In this document: positions 44,801 to 52,517 of the stretch, in pieces
Layout of the letters: every line of letters begins with the position of its first letter
Position numbering within the stretch: the first letter of the stretch is position 1
NCBI RefSeq assembly: GCF_011064595.1
Contig: NZ_JAALJI010000008.1
Location: 186,001-250,000 of the forward strand
Direction: 5' to 3'
Length of the DNA: 64,000 nucleotides
Source of the DNA: Paludisphaera soli
Lineage (GTDB): Bacteria > Planctomycetota > Planctomycetia > Isosphaerales > Isosphaeraceae
Notes under the pieces: generated by a model
What the model was told of the DNA's origin: nothing
Databases searched by the model: none
Seen by the model: only the letters and a program-made list of their open reading frames with translations
Position numbers and translations under genes: made by a program

Positions 44801-44884
44801 CTCCGCGAGGCCTTCCCGCCCCCGAAGCCCGCCGAGCCGGAACGGCCCCGGCCCCGCCCCGAGGACGAACCGACCCGGACCTGA
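41837..44884 (+). CDS. Large membrane-anchored TPR-like protein of unknown function
   Basis: The 1015-residue protein has a Pro/Glu-rich cytoplasmic N-terminus, one membrane segment ('GPLVAMLALAVIAGAGSYVW', about 34-53) and a long helical extracytoplasmic region. TPR-like pairs are scattered: 'RLGLLARAYAQLAALTAHHW', 'GLGYQYLDLKRFAEAREWLARYVEQSP', 'AYEKLAESYEGEGDREGWLAALEAYLEN', 'LRFHVGRFLLNHGRPEDARTIL'. Between them are segments with no recognisable family. No catalytic motif was seen. The lipoprotein gene begins 20 bases after its stop, so the two are probably co-expressed. A role as a scaffold at the inner membrane is inferred from architecture only. Confidence 0.8.
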   Translation: MSSSEEPAPVPEGPGEPPAPAPGPAPGPAGRRSGPLVAMLALAVIAGAGSYVWSQVDWTMFQAPPPPPPESKPRPPGWVDTYGNQADVPSLLTIQAPGANGKATVFLGRAGGPRDPLAVHFSNPRILERELVRQAVLLAARDERGLTTRDELLDGAAPPAGEARPLKITTVFSRSLNRLLARIPDGKRAEGLIEPVLAKALGGDPESDDFPTHLASTLEGMTRAEFPKLLDQHGGRGEPNRIAAEGPAPGGVEERLATLGLVDHFEAVRALHRAIRAEGESPERLGLLARAYAQLAALTAHHWSPVHRAFQARALLYAERLVARDPDSSFALRHRAFARALVGLHAAAMKDLEAAKSLDAKAGRPAPVPGWVEVIDAHLNYDRARLEAAKPPHDRLAALLKMVNFEFPAYTRLAAKSAEAVLQLDPDCGRAFDVLSNNGGLNDKHRATDIAPQAFRALFRTKLADADDLPETVRKALERDADDLALTDALDEAGSASVDPDEPSWGVLAQLAREARFVQVQRRLTFMARNWGVPVEDYWDEVKPLVEGHRFRPYLGAITRDKEEARKFAEFARTFPIVDLELTESDLIEVILGDSKRDPRDLRKSAEVFSSRTARDLSSQIAEGVNSGLVPTAEALLRVSPRNPYAKDILVRHDWERSQPRLEEWKKSDGGAAAFQRGLGYQYLDLKRFAEAREWLARYVEQSPDRTAYEKLAESYEGEGDREGWLAALEAYLENTEDAGLDHAQVRVRIANYYLSQDRPKEAKPYSDEAAQTWAGWAMLCASEVDERLGDLESAEDWARNVSERYPDSWNVWYRFCKRTGEGDLDGATDLARAAVRAGVAPPVGRAYLHWLEGEPDEAIRTLERVYETTPEDGIATLLISLYDQTGAAGKRDDLMRKVIEEVKPTAPTSAALLDLMLKSTAVGAPPLDLAAVQAQLDESPAEIRLPLRFHVGRFLLNHGRPEDARTILEPCLARGFDEWCRAASAAWLREAFPPPKPAEPERPRPRPEDEPTRT

Positions 44885-44904
44885 ACCGCGAATCGAGGCC
44901 GACG

Positions 44905-45570
44905 ATGGGAAAGATCGCGGGCGTCTTGCTTCTCGCCGTTTCGGCCGTCGGCTGCTGGCGGGACCCGACTCCCGAAGTCACCCCCGAGGAGTTCGCCGAG
45001 GCCCAGGGCCGGCTCTGGTCCGCCGGGGGGCGCCCGGCGGCCGAAGCGTATCTCGCATCCGAGCGGGGCCGGTCGATCGTCGCGCGTCGGCTGGGTCAGG
45101 TGGTCGGCGACCGGGGGATCTCCATCCTTCGCGGTGCCACCAAGGTCGAAGCCTTCCGCATCGCGGATACGGCCGGCCTCGATTACGGGTTCGGACGCCA
45201 CGCCGACGTCCGCAGCGACCTCGGGGCGATCGAGGGATACACGATCACCTCCAAGGGGAACGACGCGGGCGCGGACTTCGCCGGGCGGCTGGCGGACTTC
45301 CTGCTGCGCGGCGAGATCTACTTCGTCTCCTTCGACTGCCTGCCAGACCCCGGCGTCACCTACCGCGTGTGGAAGGGGGACGAATCGCTGACGCTCGTCG
45401 TCTGCTACGAGTGCGATTCCATCAAGGTTTTCGTACGCAACGCCTGGCGCCGTCTGGTCCATCAAGGCCGATCGTACATCTACGACGAGTCCCACGAGGC
45501 GAAAGGCTTGAGGAGGTTGGCCAAGGAGGCGTTCCCGGGCGACGAGACGATCCAGAGCATGTCCGGCTGA
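44905..45570 (+). CDS. Lipoprotein of unknown function
   Basis: The ATG at 44905 opens a lipoprotein signal: MGKIAGVLLLAVSAVGC, with the lipobox SAVGC placing the acylated cysteine at residue 17. The 221-residue protein is otherwise soluble. Segments include 'EEFAEAQGRLWSAGGRPAAEAYLASE', 'KVEAFRIADTAGLDYGF' and 'LTLVVCYECDSIKVFVRNAWRRLV'. I do not recognise the family. It follows the large TPR membrane protein closely and converges on hpnE, with 58 bases between the stops. Confidence 0.75.
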   Translation: MGKIAGVLLLAVSAVGCWRDPTPEVTPEEFAEAQGRLWSAGGRPAAEAYLASERGRSIVARRLGQVVGDRGISILRGATKVEAFRIADTAGLDYGFGRHADVRSDLGAIEGYTITSKGNDAGADFAGRLADFLLRGEIYFVSFDCLPDPGVTYRVWKGDESLTLVVCYECDSIKVFVRNAWRRLVHQGRSYIYDESHEAKGLRRLAKEAFPGDETIQSMSG

Positions 45571-45628
45571 TCGGCGTCCGGAGTCCGCCACGCCGTCGGG
45601 GGGCTCCGTCATCCCGCAAGCTTCCGAT

Positions 45629-47140
45629 TCAGGTCTCGGATCCGCCGGTCGGCTCGTAGGCCGTCTCCTCGAAGTCGGGCTCGAAGCGGGCGTCCCGGCG
45701 GTTTTCTCGGCGGGAGAGGAGGCGGCGGGCGAGGCGGTCGGGGGGGAGGTCGGGGCGGAGGAGCTTCTCGGGGCGGTCGAGGTCTTCCAGCACCCCCTGC
45801 GCCGCGAGGTAGCCGCTGCGGACGGCCCCCTCCATCGTGGCGGGCCATCCGGTGTCGGTCCAGTCGCCGGCCAGGAAGAGGCCGTCGACCGGCGTCCGCT
45901 GCGGCGGGCGGAGGGTCGCGACGCCGGGCCGGGCGGCGAACGTCGCGCCGTGCTCGGTGACGACCCACGACCGCTCCAGCAGGGCCTCGCAGGCGGCGGG
46001 CCACATCTCGGCCAGGTCGGCCAGCACGGCGTCGCGGATCTGGTCCTTGGTCATCCAGAGCAGGTCGTACGAGGCGCTGATGACCACCTGCAAGTACTGG
46101 CCGCCGTTCGCCGAGCCTCGGCCCTGCAGCGCCGTGTGGTTGAAGACCCAGTGGAGGAAGCGGCCGGGGGCGACGACGTGGTCGAGCGGGCAGACCGGCC
46201 GGTCGAACCAGAGGTGGACGCCGGTGATCGGCGAGGATTCCAGACTCCGCAGGGCGTCCAGGTCCGGCAGCCGCTCGCGGATCGACGGGGCGAGCAGGCC
46301 GGCGATCCGGTCGAAGGGGGCGGAGGCGACGACGAAGTCGGCCTCGATCGTCTCGCCGTTGCGCAGGGTCACGGAGCCCACCGCCGACGGGTCCTCCGGC
46401 TCGGGGTCGATCGACCGCACGCCGGTCGTCAGGCGGACCTCGACGCCCCGGTCGCGCAGCCAGGTCTCCAACCGGGCCCCGTACAGCTCGCCGAGCGGGG
46501 CCGAGGGGACCTCCATCTGGAACCCGCTGCGGTTCATCAGGAAGCCGTCGACGAACACCTGGCGGGCCATGCCCGGGTCCATGCGGTCCAGGCGCTCGTT
46601 GAGGGCCGAGACCAGCACCGGGCCCCAGAACAGGTTCATCGTCCGCACGTCCTGGCCGTGCCGCCACAGCCAGTCGGCGAAGGGTTCGACGCCGTCCTCG
46701 CCGGCGCGGCGGTCGAGGGCCAGGCGGGCGAGGCCGTAGGCGACCTTGAGCTTGTCGCGCCATCGCAGGTGCTTCGAGCGCAGGAAGCTCTCGCCCAGGT
46801 GGAACGGGGCGGGGCCGAGCCCGGCCTTGAGCGTGGACGTGCGGCCGTCGGGGGCGAAGAACGTGATCGCCGGCTCGCGGCGGAAGAGGCCCTCGATCCC
46901 GACCTTTCGGCAGAAGTCGGCGAGGTTCGTGCAGCAGACCATGCTCACGTGCTGGCAGTTGTCGACCAGCTCGCCGGTCGTCGGATCGGTGAACGAGCTG
47001 GCGCGGCCGCCCAGCCTCGGCCGGCTCTCCAGCAGGGTGACGCGGAGCCCGCGGTCGACGAGCGACGCGGCCGTCGCCAGGCCGGCGAGGCCGCCGCCGA
47101 CGATCACCACGCGGGGCGGTGGGGGGGTGGTGCGCGTCAT
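45629..47140 (-). CDS. hpnE: Hydroxysqualene dehydroxylase HpnE
   Basis: The 503-residue flavoprotein has the N-terminal FAD motif 'VVIVGGGLAGLATAASLVDRG' with 'TLLESRPRLGGRASSF'. It also has the C-terminal FAD-contact segment 'GLFLAGDWTDTGWPATMEGAVRSGYLAA', as in phytoene-desaturase-like enzymes. HpnE reduces hydroxysqualene to squalene, the last of three steps from farnesyl diphosphate. Position decides the specific assignment: it lies 22 bases after hpnD in an hpnC-hpnD-hpnE operon. The C-terminal ~40 residues are a charged extension beyond the usual end. It is the last gene of the operon. Confidence 0.93.
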   Translation of the reverse strand: MTRTTPPPPRVVIVGGGLAGLATAASLVDRGLRVTLLESRPRLGGRASSFTDPTTGELVDNCQHVSMVCCTNLADFCRKVGIEGLFRREPAITFFAPDGRTSTLKAGLGPAPFHLGESFLRSKHLRWRDKLKVAYGLARLALDRRAGEDGVEPFADWLWRHGQDVRTMNLFWGPVLVSALNERLDRMDPGMARQVFVDGFLMNRSGFQMEVPSAPLGELYGARLETWLRDRGVEVRLTTGVRSIDPEPEDPSAVGSVTLRNGETIEADFVVASAPFDRIAGLLAPSIRERLPDLDALRSLESSPITGVHLWFDRPVCPLDHVVAPGRFLHWVFNHTALQGRGSANGGQYLQVVISASYDLLWMTKDQIRDAVLADLAEMWPAACEALLERSWVVTEHGATFAARPGVATLRPPQRTPVDGLFLAGDWTDTGWPATMEGAVRSGYLAAQGVLEDLDRPEKLLRPDLPPDRLARRLLSRRENRRDARFEPDFEETAYEPTGGSET

Positions 47141-47162
47141 CGCGGGAGACCTCGGCTTCGGC

Positions 47163-48083
47163 TCAGGAGACCAGATCGGGCTTGCGGGGGGACTTCGCGT
47201 CGCGGCGCCTCGGCCCGAGATAGCGCGAGGGGAGCGACCGCAAGGCGATGGCGACCTTCCGCCAGCGCGGGACCGACGTCCGGCCCGCGAGCACGTCGTA
47301 GCGCCGGCGGACGATCTCGTCGAGCAGCGCCCGATAGATGCCGACGATCGTCAACAGCACGGGGCGGCCGACGGGGTCGACGAGCGGGACCAGGCCGGCC
47401 GCCTCGTCGTAGCAGGAGTAGGCCCGCACGGCGTACTCCTCCAGCAGGCGGCGCAGCTCCGGGCCGGTCTCCGCCGCCAGCAGGTCGCGGTCCTCGACGC
47501 CGAAGCGGTCGAGGTCGCACTGCGGGAAATAGACGCGGCCGTTCTCGGCGTCCTCGCGGACGTCGCGGAGGATGTTGGTGAGCTGCAGCGCCAGGCCGCA
47601 GCGGTCCGCCAGGCGCTCGGCGCGGCCGCCGTCGGAGTCGTATCCCCAGATGTGGATGCAGCAGAGCCCGACGGCCGAGGCGACGTGCCGGCAGTAGTCC
47701 GCCAGCTCGTCGAACTCCACGAACCGCCGGGGCGCCAGGTCCATCTCCACGCCGTCGATCACCTCGTGCAGCAGGGCGGGGGGGATGCCGAACCGATGCA
47801 CGGCGTCGGCCAGCGCGGGGAGCCCCGGCCAGGACGACGACCGACCTTCGAGCGCGTCGGCCAGGTCGGCGCGCCACGCGATGAGAGCCTCGGCCCTGTC
47901 CACGCCCGGCCGATCATCGTCGGCCAGGTCGTCGGACCGGCGCATGAAGGCGTAGAGCGCGCACATGGCGCGGCGGCGGTCCGGCGGCAGGAGCCGGAAG
48001 GCGTGGTAGAAGTTGCGGGCCTCGCGGCGCGCGACCTCGTGGCAGAAGCTGTAGCTCTCGGCGAGCCGGGCGTCGGTCGTCAC
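47163..48083 (-). CDS. hpnD: Presqualene diphosphate synthase HpnD
   Basis: The start is a GTG at 48083 overlapping the hpnC stop as GTGA, with GGAGG seven bases upstream. The 306-residue protein is a squalene/phytoene synthase-type enzyme. The first Asp-rich motif is 'FMRRSDDLADD' and the second is 'LQLTNILRDVREDAENGRVYFP', which bind the diphosphates through magnesium. HpnD condenses two farnesyl diphosphates to presqualene diphosphate. Assignment over HpnC rests on the 'NILRDVREDAENGR' form of the second motif and on being second in the operon. Confidence 0.93.
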   Translation of the reverse strand: MTTDARLAESYSFCHEVARREARNFYHAFRLLPPDRRRAMCALYAFMRRSDDLADDDRPGVDRAEALIAWRADLADALEGRSSSWPGLPALADAVHRFGIPPALLHEVIDGVEMDLAPRRFVEFDELADYCRHVASAVGLCCIHIWGYDSDGGRAERLADRCGLALQLTNILRDVREDAENGRVYFPQCDLDRFGVEDRDLLAAETGPELRRLLEEYAVRAYSCYDEAAGLVPLVDPVGRPVLLTIVGIYRALLDEIVRRRYDVLAGRTSVPRWRKVAIALRSLPSRYLGPRRRDAKSPRKPDLVS

Positions 48084-49066
48084 CGGGAGGCCTCCCCGGT
48101 CGGCGAGCCCGCGAGCGGCCGGGGTGCGGCGCCGGGCCGGGCTCCCTTCCGGCCGCCGGTCAGGCGGGCCCGGGCGAGGCCGACCACCGCGCGGGCCAGC
48201 AGCCCGAACTTCGCCGCCTTGCTCAGCGACGGTCGGGCCGACAGCACGTCGTAGCCGCAGGCCTCGATCCGCTTCAGGATCGCCAGCCCCCCGCGCGAGA
48301 ACAGGTCCACGTCCACGGCGAACTCGGCCGGGATGCGCGCGATCAGCGGCCGGCCGCGATCGAACAGCTCGCGGGTGCGATCGACCTCGAACTTCAGCAT
48401 CTCGGCGAAGGCCGGCGTGAAGCGGCGGGCCCGCAGGTCCTCGTCGCGGACGCCGAACCGCTCGCGGTCCTCGCGCGGGACATAGATCCGGCCGATGTCC
48501 AGGTCGCGCGAGACGTCCTGCCAGAAGTTGGCGAGCTGCAGCGCCGTGCAGGTGAAGTCGGAGAGCGCCGCGTTCTCCTCGTCGAACGCGCCGGCGACGT
48601 ACAGCACCAGCCTTCCCACCGGGTCGGCCGACCGGGTGCAGTAGTCGCGAAGCTGATCGAAGGTCTCGTACTCGACGACGCTCTGATCCTGGACGAAGGC
48701 GTCGATCAGGGCGTGGAACGGCCCAGGGGGGATGCCGTAGTGCTCGACGGTCTCGCGCAGGGCGATGAAGACGGGGTGGCGGGCCTCGCCGGCGAACATC
48801 GCGTCCAGCTCGCCGCGCCACCAATCGAGCAGTTCCAGCGAGCGGGCGGGGTCGCCGACCTCGTCGGCCAGGTCGTCGGACCATCGGCAGAAGGCGTAGA
48901 TCGACCGGAAGGCCGGCCGGTGCTCGCGAGGGGTCAGCCGGGTGACGACGCTGAAGTTCTCGTAGTGCGAGGCGGTCAGCCGCGCGCAGTAGTCGAGCGC
49001 GTCCCGGCGCGAGACGGTCTCGCAGGCCGGGGGGCCGAATCGCAGCAGGTCCGCCTCGAACGTCAT
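48080..49066 (-). CDS. hpnC: Hydroxysqualene synthase HpnC
   Basis: The 328-residue protein starts at an ATG (MTFEADLLRFGPPACET). It has a first Asp-rich motif 'FCRWSDDLADEVGD' and a second 'LQLANFWQDVSRDLDIGRIYVP'; the FWQDV form is typical of HpnC. It converts presqualene diphosphate to hydroxysqualene. The C-terminal ~40 residues are Arg/Ala/Pro-rich. The stop is shared with the hpnD start. A TAGAAT -10-like element is at 49121-49126 on the minus strand, without a good -35, and may be part of its promoter. Squalene made here feeds hopanoid synthesis; the squalene-hopene cyclase gene itself is not in the window. Confidence 0.93.
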   Translation of the reverse strand: MTFEADLLRFGPPACETVSRRDALDYCARLTASHYENFSVVTRLTPREHRPAFRSIYAFCRWSDDLADEVGDPARSLELLDWWRGELDAMFAGEARHPVFIALRETVEHYGIPPGPFHALIDAFVQDQSVVEYETFDQLRDYCTRSADPVGRLVLYVAGAFDEENAALSDFTCTALQLANFWQDVSRDLDIGRIYVPREDRERFGVRDEDLRARRFTPAFAEMLKFEVDRTRELFDRGRPLIARIPAEFAVDVDLFSRGGLAILKRIEACGYDVLSARPSLSKAAKFGLLARAVVGLARARLTGGRKGARPGAAPRPLAGSPTGEASR

Positions 49067-49169
49067 CCCTGTCGCTCCGCTCCGGATGGCCGCCGCGTGC
49101 GGCGGGGCGTGAAAGGGTCGATTCTACAGGGGCCCGGCGCGTCCCGCCAGCCGGGCGCCGGGCGGGCCA

Positions 49170-49198
49170 TTGACCCCGCGCCGTCGCGCCCCGACAAT
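49170..49198 (+). promoter_or_regulatory. Predicted sigma-70 promoter of the DUF1080 gene
   Basis: TTGACC (49170-49175) is followed after 17 bases by GACAAT (49193-49198). Transcription would start near 49205, about 78 nt before the ATG at 49283. The same GACAAT -10 occurs in the predicted surE promoter. Confidence 0.6.
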
Positions 49199-49282
49199 CG
49201 GCGCGTCTCGGCCGATCGATCGCGATCGACCGCACGGCGCGGCCCTCCCGCCGCACCTCTTCACACCCAGGGGAAAGCGACC

Positions 49283-49906
49283 ATGTTCCAGATGACGACG
49301 GCCCGGCTCGCGGGCCTGCTCGCGGCGGCGTTCGTGCTCCAGGCCTCGGCGGCCCCGGCGCGGGCCCAGGCGACCTCGCTCTTCAACGGCAAGGACCTGG
49401 AAGGCTGGGTGCTCCCCGACGACAAGGCGTTGTTCACCGTCGAGGACGGCCAGATCGTCGGCCGCACGGCCGGGGACCTCAAGAAGAACGAGTTCCTGGT
49501 CACGCCGAAGTCCTACAAGGACTTCACGCTCAAGGCGAAGGTCAAGCTCCGCAACGGCAACTCGGGCATCCAGGTCCGCAGCAAGCGCGCGGCCGACGGC
49601 GCGGTCTCGGGCCCCCAGGCCGACGTGGCCGACGGCTACTGGGGCCTCCTTTACGAGGAGCGCGGGCGCGGCATCCTCGAACGCTACCCGGAGGCCGAGG
49701 CCGCCAAGATCGTCAAGGAGAAGGACTGGAACGACTTCGTCATCACCTTCAAGGGCAAGCGGCTGACCGTCGTCCTCAACGGCGTCACGGTCATCGACCG
49801 CGAGGACAAGGAGTTCCCCGACGAGGGCGTCGTCGCGCTCCAGGTCCACGTCGGCCCGGCGATGGAGGTCCGCTACAAGGACGTCACGATCGAAGAGCTG
49901 GACTGA
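49283..49906 (+). CDS. Secreted DUF1080 (3-keto-disaccharide hydrolase-like) protein
   Basis: The ATG at 49283 follows GGGGAAAG. A signal peptide covers residues 1-28 (MFQMTTARLAGLLAAAFVL ... PARAQA). The mature part is a concanavalin-like beta sandwich of the DUF1080 type: 'SLFNGKDLEGWVLPDDKALFTVEDGQIVG', 'DFTLKAKVKLRNGNSGIQVRS', 'YWGLLYEERGRGIL', 'WNDFVITFKGKRLTVVLNGVTVID', 'GVVALQVHVGPAMEVRYKDVTIEEL'. Some family members hydrolyse 3-keto-disaccharides; others are thought to bind sugars. DUF1080 proteins are hugely expanded in Planctomycetes. Total length is 207 residues, the size of a single domain. A long hairpin follows the stop. Confidence 0.94.
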   Translation: MFQMTTARLAGLLAAAFVLQASAAPARAQATSLFNGKDLEGWVLPDDKALFTVEDGQIVGRTAGDLKKNEFLVTPKSYKDFTLKAKVKLRNGNSGIQVRSKRAADGAVSGPQADVADGYWGLLYEERGRGILERYPEAEAAKIVKEKDWNDFVITFKGKRLTVVLNGVTVIDREDKEFPDEGVVALQVHVGPAMEVRYKDVTIEELD

Positions 49907-50696
49907 CCGAAGTCCGTCGCGAGACGACCTCGAACCAACCGGCCGGCCCGGGCGCGCAACTCGCCCGGGCCGGCCGCGTTCGTTTCGAACGCGGAGGCCG
50001 GCCGGGCCATCACGGCGTTCATGCACGATCGCGAATCCGTCGGTCCGCAACGGGGGGGCCGTCGGGCCGGGCGCAGGGAATTCTCGGGAAGGTTCAAGGC
50101 GGCCGGAGGAATCGCCGATAAATGACCTGGTACTCCTGAGACACCTCTAGTAAAAGGGGCTCACCGCGGTGAACGCGATCCCCTCCGATCGTCGTGCCTT
50201 GAGGGCTGGAAGCCCCGGGCTGTCGAGCATCAGGGAGGACGCGAACGCTGCGGGACTGCCGGCCGGCCGTGACGGGTCGTCGGCTTCGTCCTCCTTCGGA
50301 TGGGACGGGGCCTTGATCGAACCGGAACGCTCGAAAGGCGGGACGCGGGCGGCCATGAGGGTCGACCGCGGGGCCCATTTCGCGAGGCCCGCCGCCCAAG
50401 GAAGGCCCGGGGGACGAACCCGGCACATCGCTCTCCACCTCGAACCTCATCCCCTTCTTTCGGCCCGAACGCCCCCCAGGGCGAGCGTGGCGAGTGCGCG
50501 CCGACCGGCGGCCCCCGACGACGGGGGCGAGGGCGGGGCGGACGAAGCGGCGAATCTCCTCGCGACTGTCGGCCCGGCCGCTTCCGTCGACCTCGACCCC
50601 CGTCGAGGCGCGTGGCATGAAGCTGGTCCCGCGTCCGGGCCGCCCCAGGGCGGAACGGGCGGACCGACGCCCCCGAGGGAAAGGAGTCCTTTCGGC
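49907..50696. other. Gene-free stretch of about 790 bases
   Basis: Contains the hairpin at 49940-49976 and a 12-bp perfect palindrome TCACCGCGGTGA at 50161-50172. The plus-strand frame from 50169 is open into the next gene, but its composition is Arg/Ala/Ser/Pro-rich without a family signal. The signal peptide and ribosome binding site at 50697 show where translation really starts. Nothing else was recognised. Confidence 0.5.
49940..49976 (+). terminator. Long GC hairpin after the DUF1080 gene
   Basis: CGGCCGGCCCGGGCG (49940-49954) pairs perfectly over 15 bp with CGCCCGGGCCGGCCG (49962-49976) across a 7-nt loop. It begins 34 bases past the stop. Downstream is CGTTCGTTTCG, so the T content is low; it is probably a high-stability terminator or 3' end protector. 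Confidence 0.6.
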
Positions 50697-52313
50697 ATGA
50701 AACTCGCACCTGTGCTGCTCCTGCTCGTCAGCGTCGCCCAGGCCGCGGCGGGAGAATCCCAGCCGGTCCTACTCGACTTTCACGCCGACTGGTGCGGCCC
50801 CTGCAAAGAGATGCGCCCGGCCGTCCAGGCCCTGGCCGATAAAGGCTATCCGGTCAAGTCGATCGACATCGACAAGTCCCCGGACCTGGCCCAGAAGTAC
50901 GAGGTCGAGGCCGTCCCGACCTTCATCGTCGTCGACGATCGCGGCCGCGAACTCGGCCGCTCCTCGGGTGCCCAGCCCGCCAAGCAGCTCGCCCAGCTCT
51001 ACCTCGACGCCCGCGACAAGTCCGCCGCCCAGCGCCCCGCCCAGGGGGATCGCGGCGACGAATCCGAGGAGGCCGACTCCGAGCCGCCGGTCGCCGAGGC
51101 CGACGACGAGGACGCCGGGTCGCTCACCGAGGAGGAGCTCGCCGAGCGGGCGAACCAGAAGCCGGTCAACCCCAAGCCCTGGGAGACCGGCGTCCGGATC
51201 AAGGTCCACGGCAATGGCTCGATCGGCTTCGGCTCCGGCACGATCATCTACAGCACCCCCGAGGAGTCCCTGATCCTCACCTGCGCCCACATCTTCAAGA
51301 CGGACGCCCGCAAGCCGATCCCGCCCGACCAGTTCCCGAACAAGATCACCATCGACCTGTTCGACGGCCGGCTCAAGGGCAAGGGGCAGCTCACCCCGAC
51401 CCAGATGGGCATCGCCGGCCAGGCCGTGGACTACGACTTCGCCACCGACGTCGGCCTGATCCGGTTCCGGCCCGGCAAGCGCCTGCCCTATTCGCGCGTC
51501 GTCCCGGCGCATTGGCAGCCGACCGAGCAGATGGGGATGTACACGGTGGGCTGCTCCGAAGGCCACGACGCGACCGCCTGGAGCACGATGATCACCAAGG
51601 CCCCGACCCGGATGCTCCGCGGCAATCCCGAGCACCTGGCGATCGAGTGCAAGTTCGCCCCGCTCCAGGGCCGCTCCGGCGGCGGGCTCTACACCAGCGA
51701 CGGCTACGTCGCCGGCGTCTGCAACTTCGCCGAGCCCCAGGGGGACCGCGGCCTCTACGCCGCCCCCGAGTCGATCTACAAGATTCTCGACCGCAACCGC
51801 CTCGCCGCGCTCTACGCCCCGGCGACCCTCGGCGGCTCCGACACCTTGCTGGCCGACCGCGGCTCGCAGGGCCAGTCCGGCCGTCGCAACGGCACCCTCC
51901 GCGGCCAGTCCCCCGACCGCGAGCGGGCCCCCCGCCGCGGCGACGTGACGCTCCCCGAGCCCGAGATCGTCCTGGGCCTGGAGTCGCTCTCGCCCGGCGA
52001 CCGCCGCTCGGCCGCGGTCCAGCCCATCAGCAACAAGGGGGGCACCCGCCGCGAGGCCTGGTCGCTCACCCGGCCCGCCGACGCCGCCCCCGCGCCCCAG
52101 CTGGCCTCGCTGCCGGACGGCGCGACCGCCGAGACGACCGACCTGAATCTCGACTCCGCCGTCGACAGCGACCACTTCCCGCCGCCGGCCTACGAGGACG
52201 ACGAGGTCGGGATCAACGACGAGGACGTCTCCCCCCGCGGGGCTCCTCGCCGGCCCGAAGCCCCCGCTCACGACAAGGGCCTGAACTGGCGGCCCGTGAA
52301 GACCGCCGACTGA
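50697..52313 (+). CDS. Exported thioredoxin - trypsin-like protease fusion
   Basis: The ATG at 50697 follows AAGGAG and a signal peptide (MKLAPVLLLLVSVAQAAAG). A thioredoxin domain (about 20-108) has the active-site WCGPC (32-36) and the cis-proline segment 'EAVPTFIVV'. After an acidic linker, a chymotrypsin-like domain (about 160-380) shows a plausible catalytic triad: H198 in 'ILTCAHIF', D251 in 'DFATDVGLIRF', and S327 in 'LQGRSGGGLYT'. The C-terminal ~150 residues are polar and low in structure. The 538-residue protein should be periplasmic or surface-bound and might couple redox state to proteolysis; that is inference. It stands alone between two hairpins. Confidence 0.88.
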   Translation: MKLAPVLLLLVSVAQAAAGESQPVLLDFHADWCGPCKEMRPAVQALADKGYPVKSIDIDKSPDLAQKYEVEAVPTFIVVDDRGRELGRSSGAQPAKQLAQLYLDARDKSAAQRPAQGDRGDESEEADSEPPVAEADDEDAGSLTEEELAERANQKPVNPKPWETGVRIKVHGNGSIGFGSGTIIYSTPEESLILTCAHIFKTDARKPIPPDQFPNKITIDLFDGRLKGKGQLTPTQMGIAGQAVDYDFATDVGLIRFRPGKRLPYSRVVPAHWQPTEQMGMYTVGCSEGHDATAWSTMITKAPTRMLRGNPEHLAIECKFAPLQGRSGGGLYTSDGYVAGVCNFAEPQGDRGLYAAPESIYKILDRNRLAALYAPATLGGSDTLLADRGSQGQSGRRNGTLRGQSPDRERAPRRGDVTLPEPEIVLGLESLSPGDRRSAAVQPISNKGGTRREAWSLTRPADAAPAPQLASLPDGATAETTDLNLDSAVDSDHFPPPAYEDDEVGINDEDVSPRGAPRRPEAPAHDKGLNWRPVKTAD

Positions 52314-52346
52314 ACCCGTCGCCCGGCCTCCGCCGACGCGATCACG

Positions 52347-52384
52347 ACGAGGCCGACGCCCCCCGCCCGGGGCGTCGGCCTCGT
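52347..52384 (+). terminator. 16-bp hairpin after the thioredoxin-protease gene
   Basis: ACGAGGCCGACGCCCC (52347-52362) pairs perfectly with GGGGCGTCGGCCTCGT (52369-52384) across a 6-nt loop, 33 bases past the stop. A T5 run occurs only further downstream, near 52410, so Rho-independent action is plausible but not classical. Confidence 0.65.
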
Positions 52385-52517
52385 TCGCGTTCGCGGCGGC
52401 GGGCTTGTTTTTCGGCCCCGGGCCTGATCGAGTGGAGCGGCTGGATTCGTCGTCAGGCCCCCTCGACGGACGGGCGCGGTACGCTCGCGCGCCGGGGGGA
52501 AGCCAAGGCCCCCCTTC

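Noticed and set aside
50169-50696. N-terminal extension of the thioredoxin-protease protein by 176 residues
   Set aside because: The extension is low-complexity; a ribosome binding site and signal peptide mark the start at 50697.
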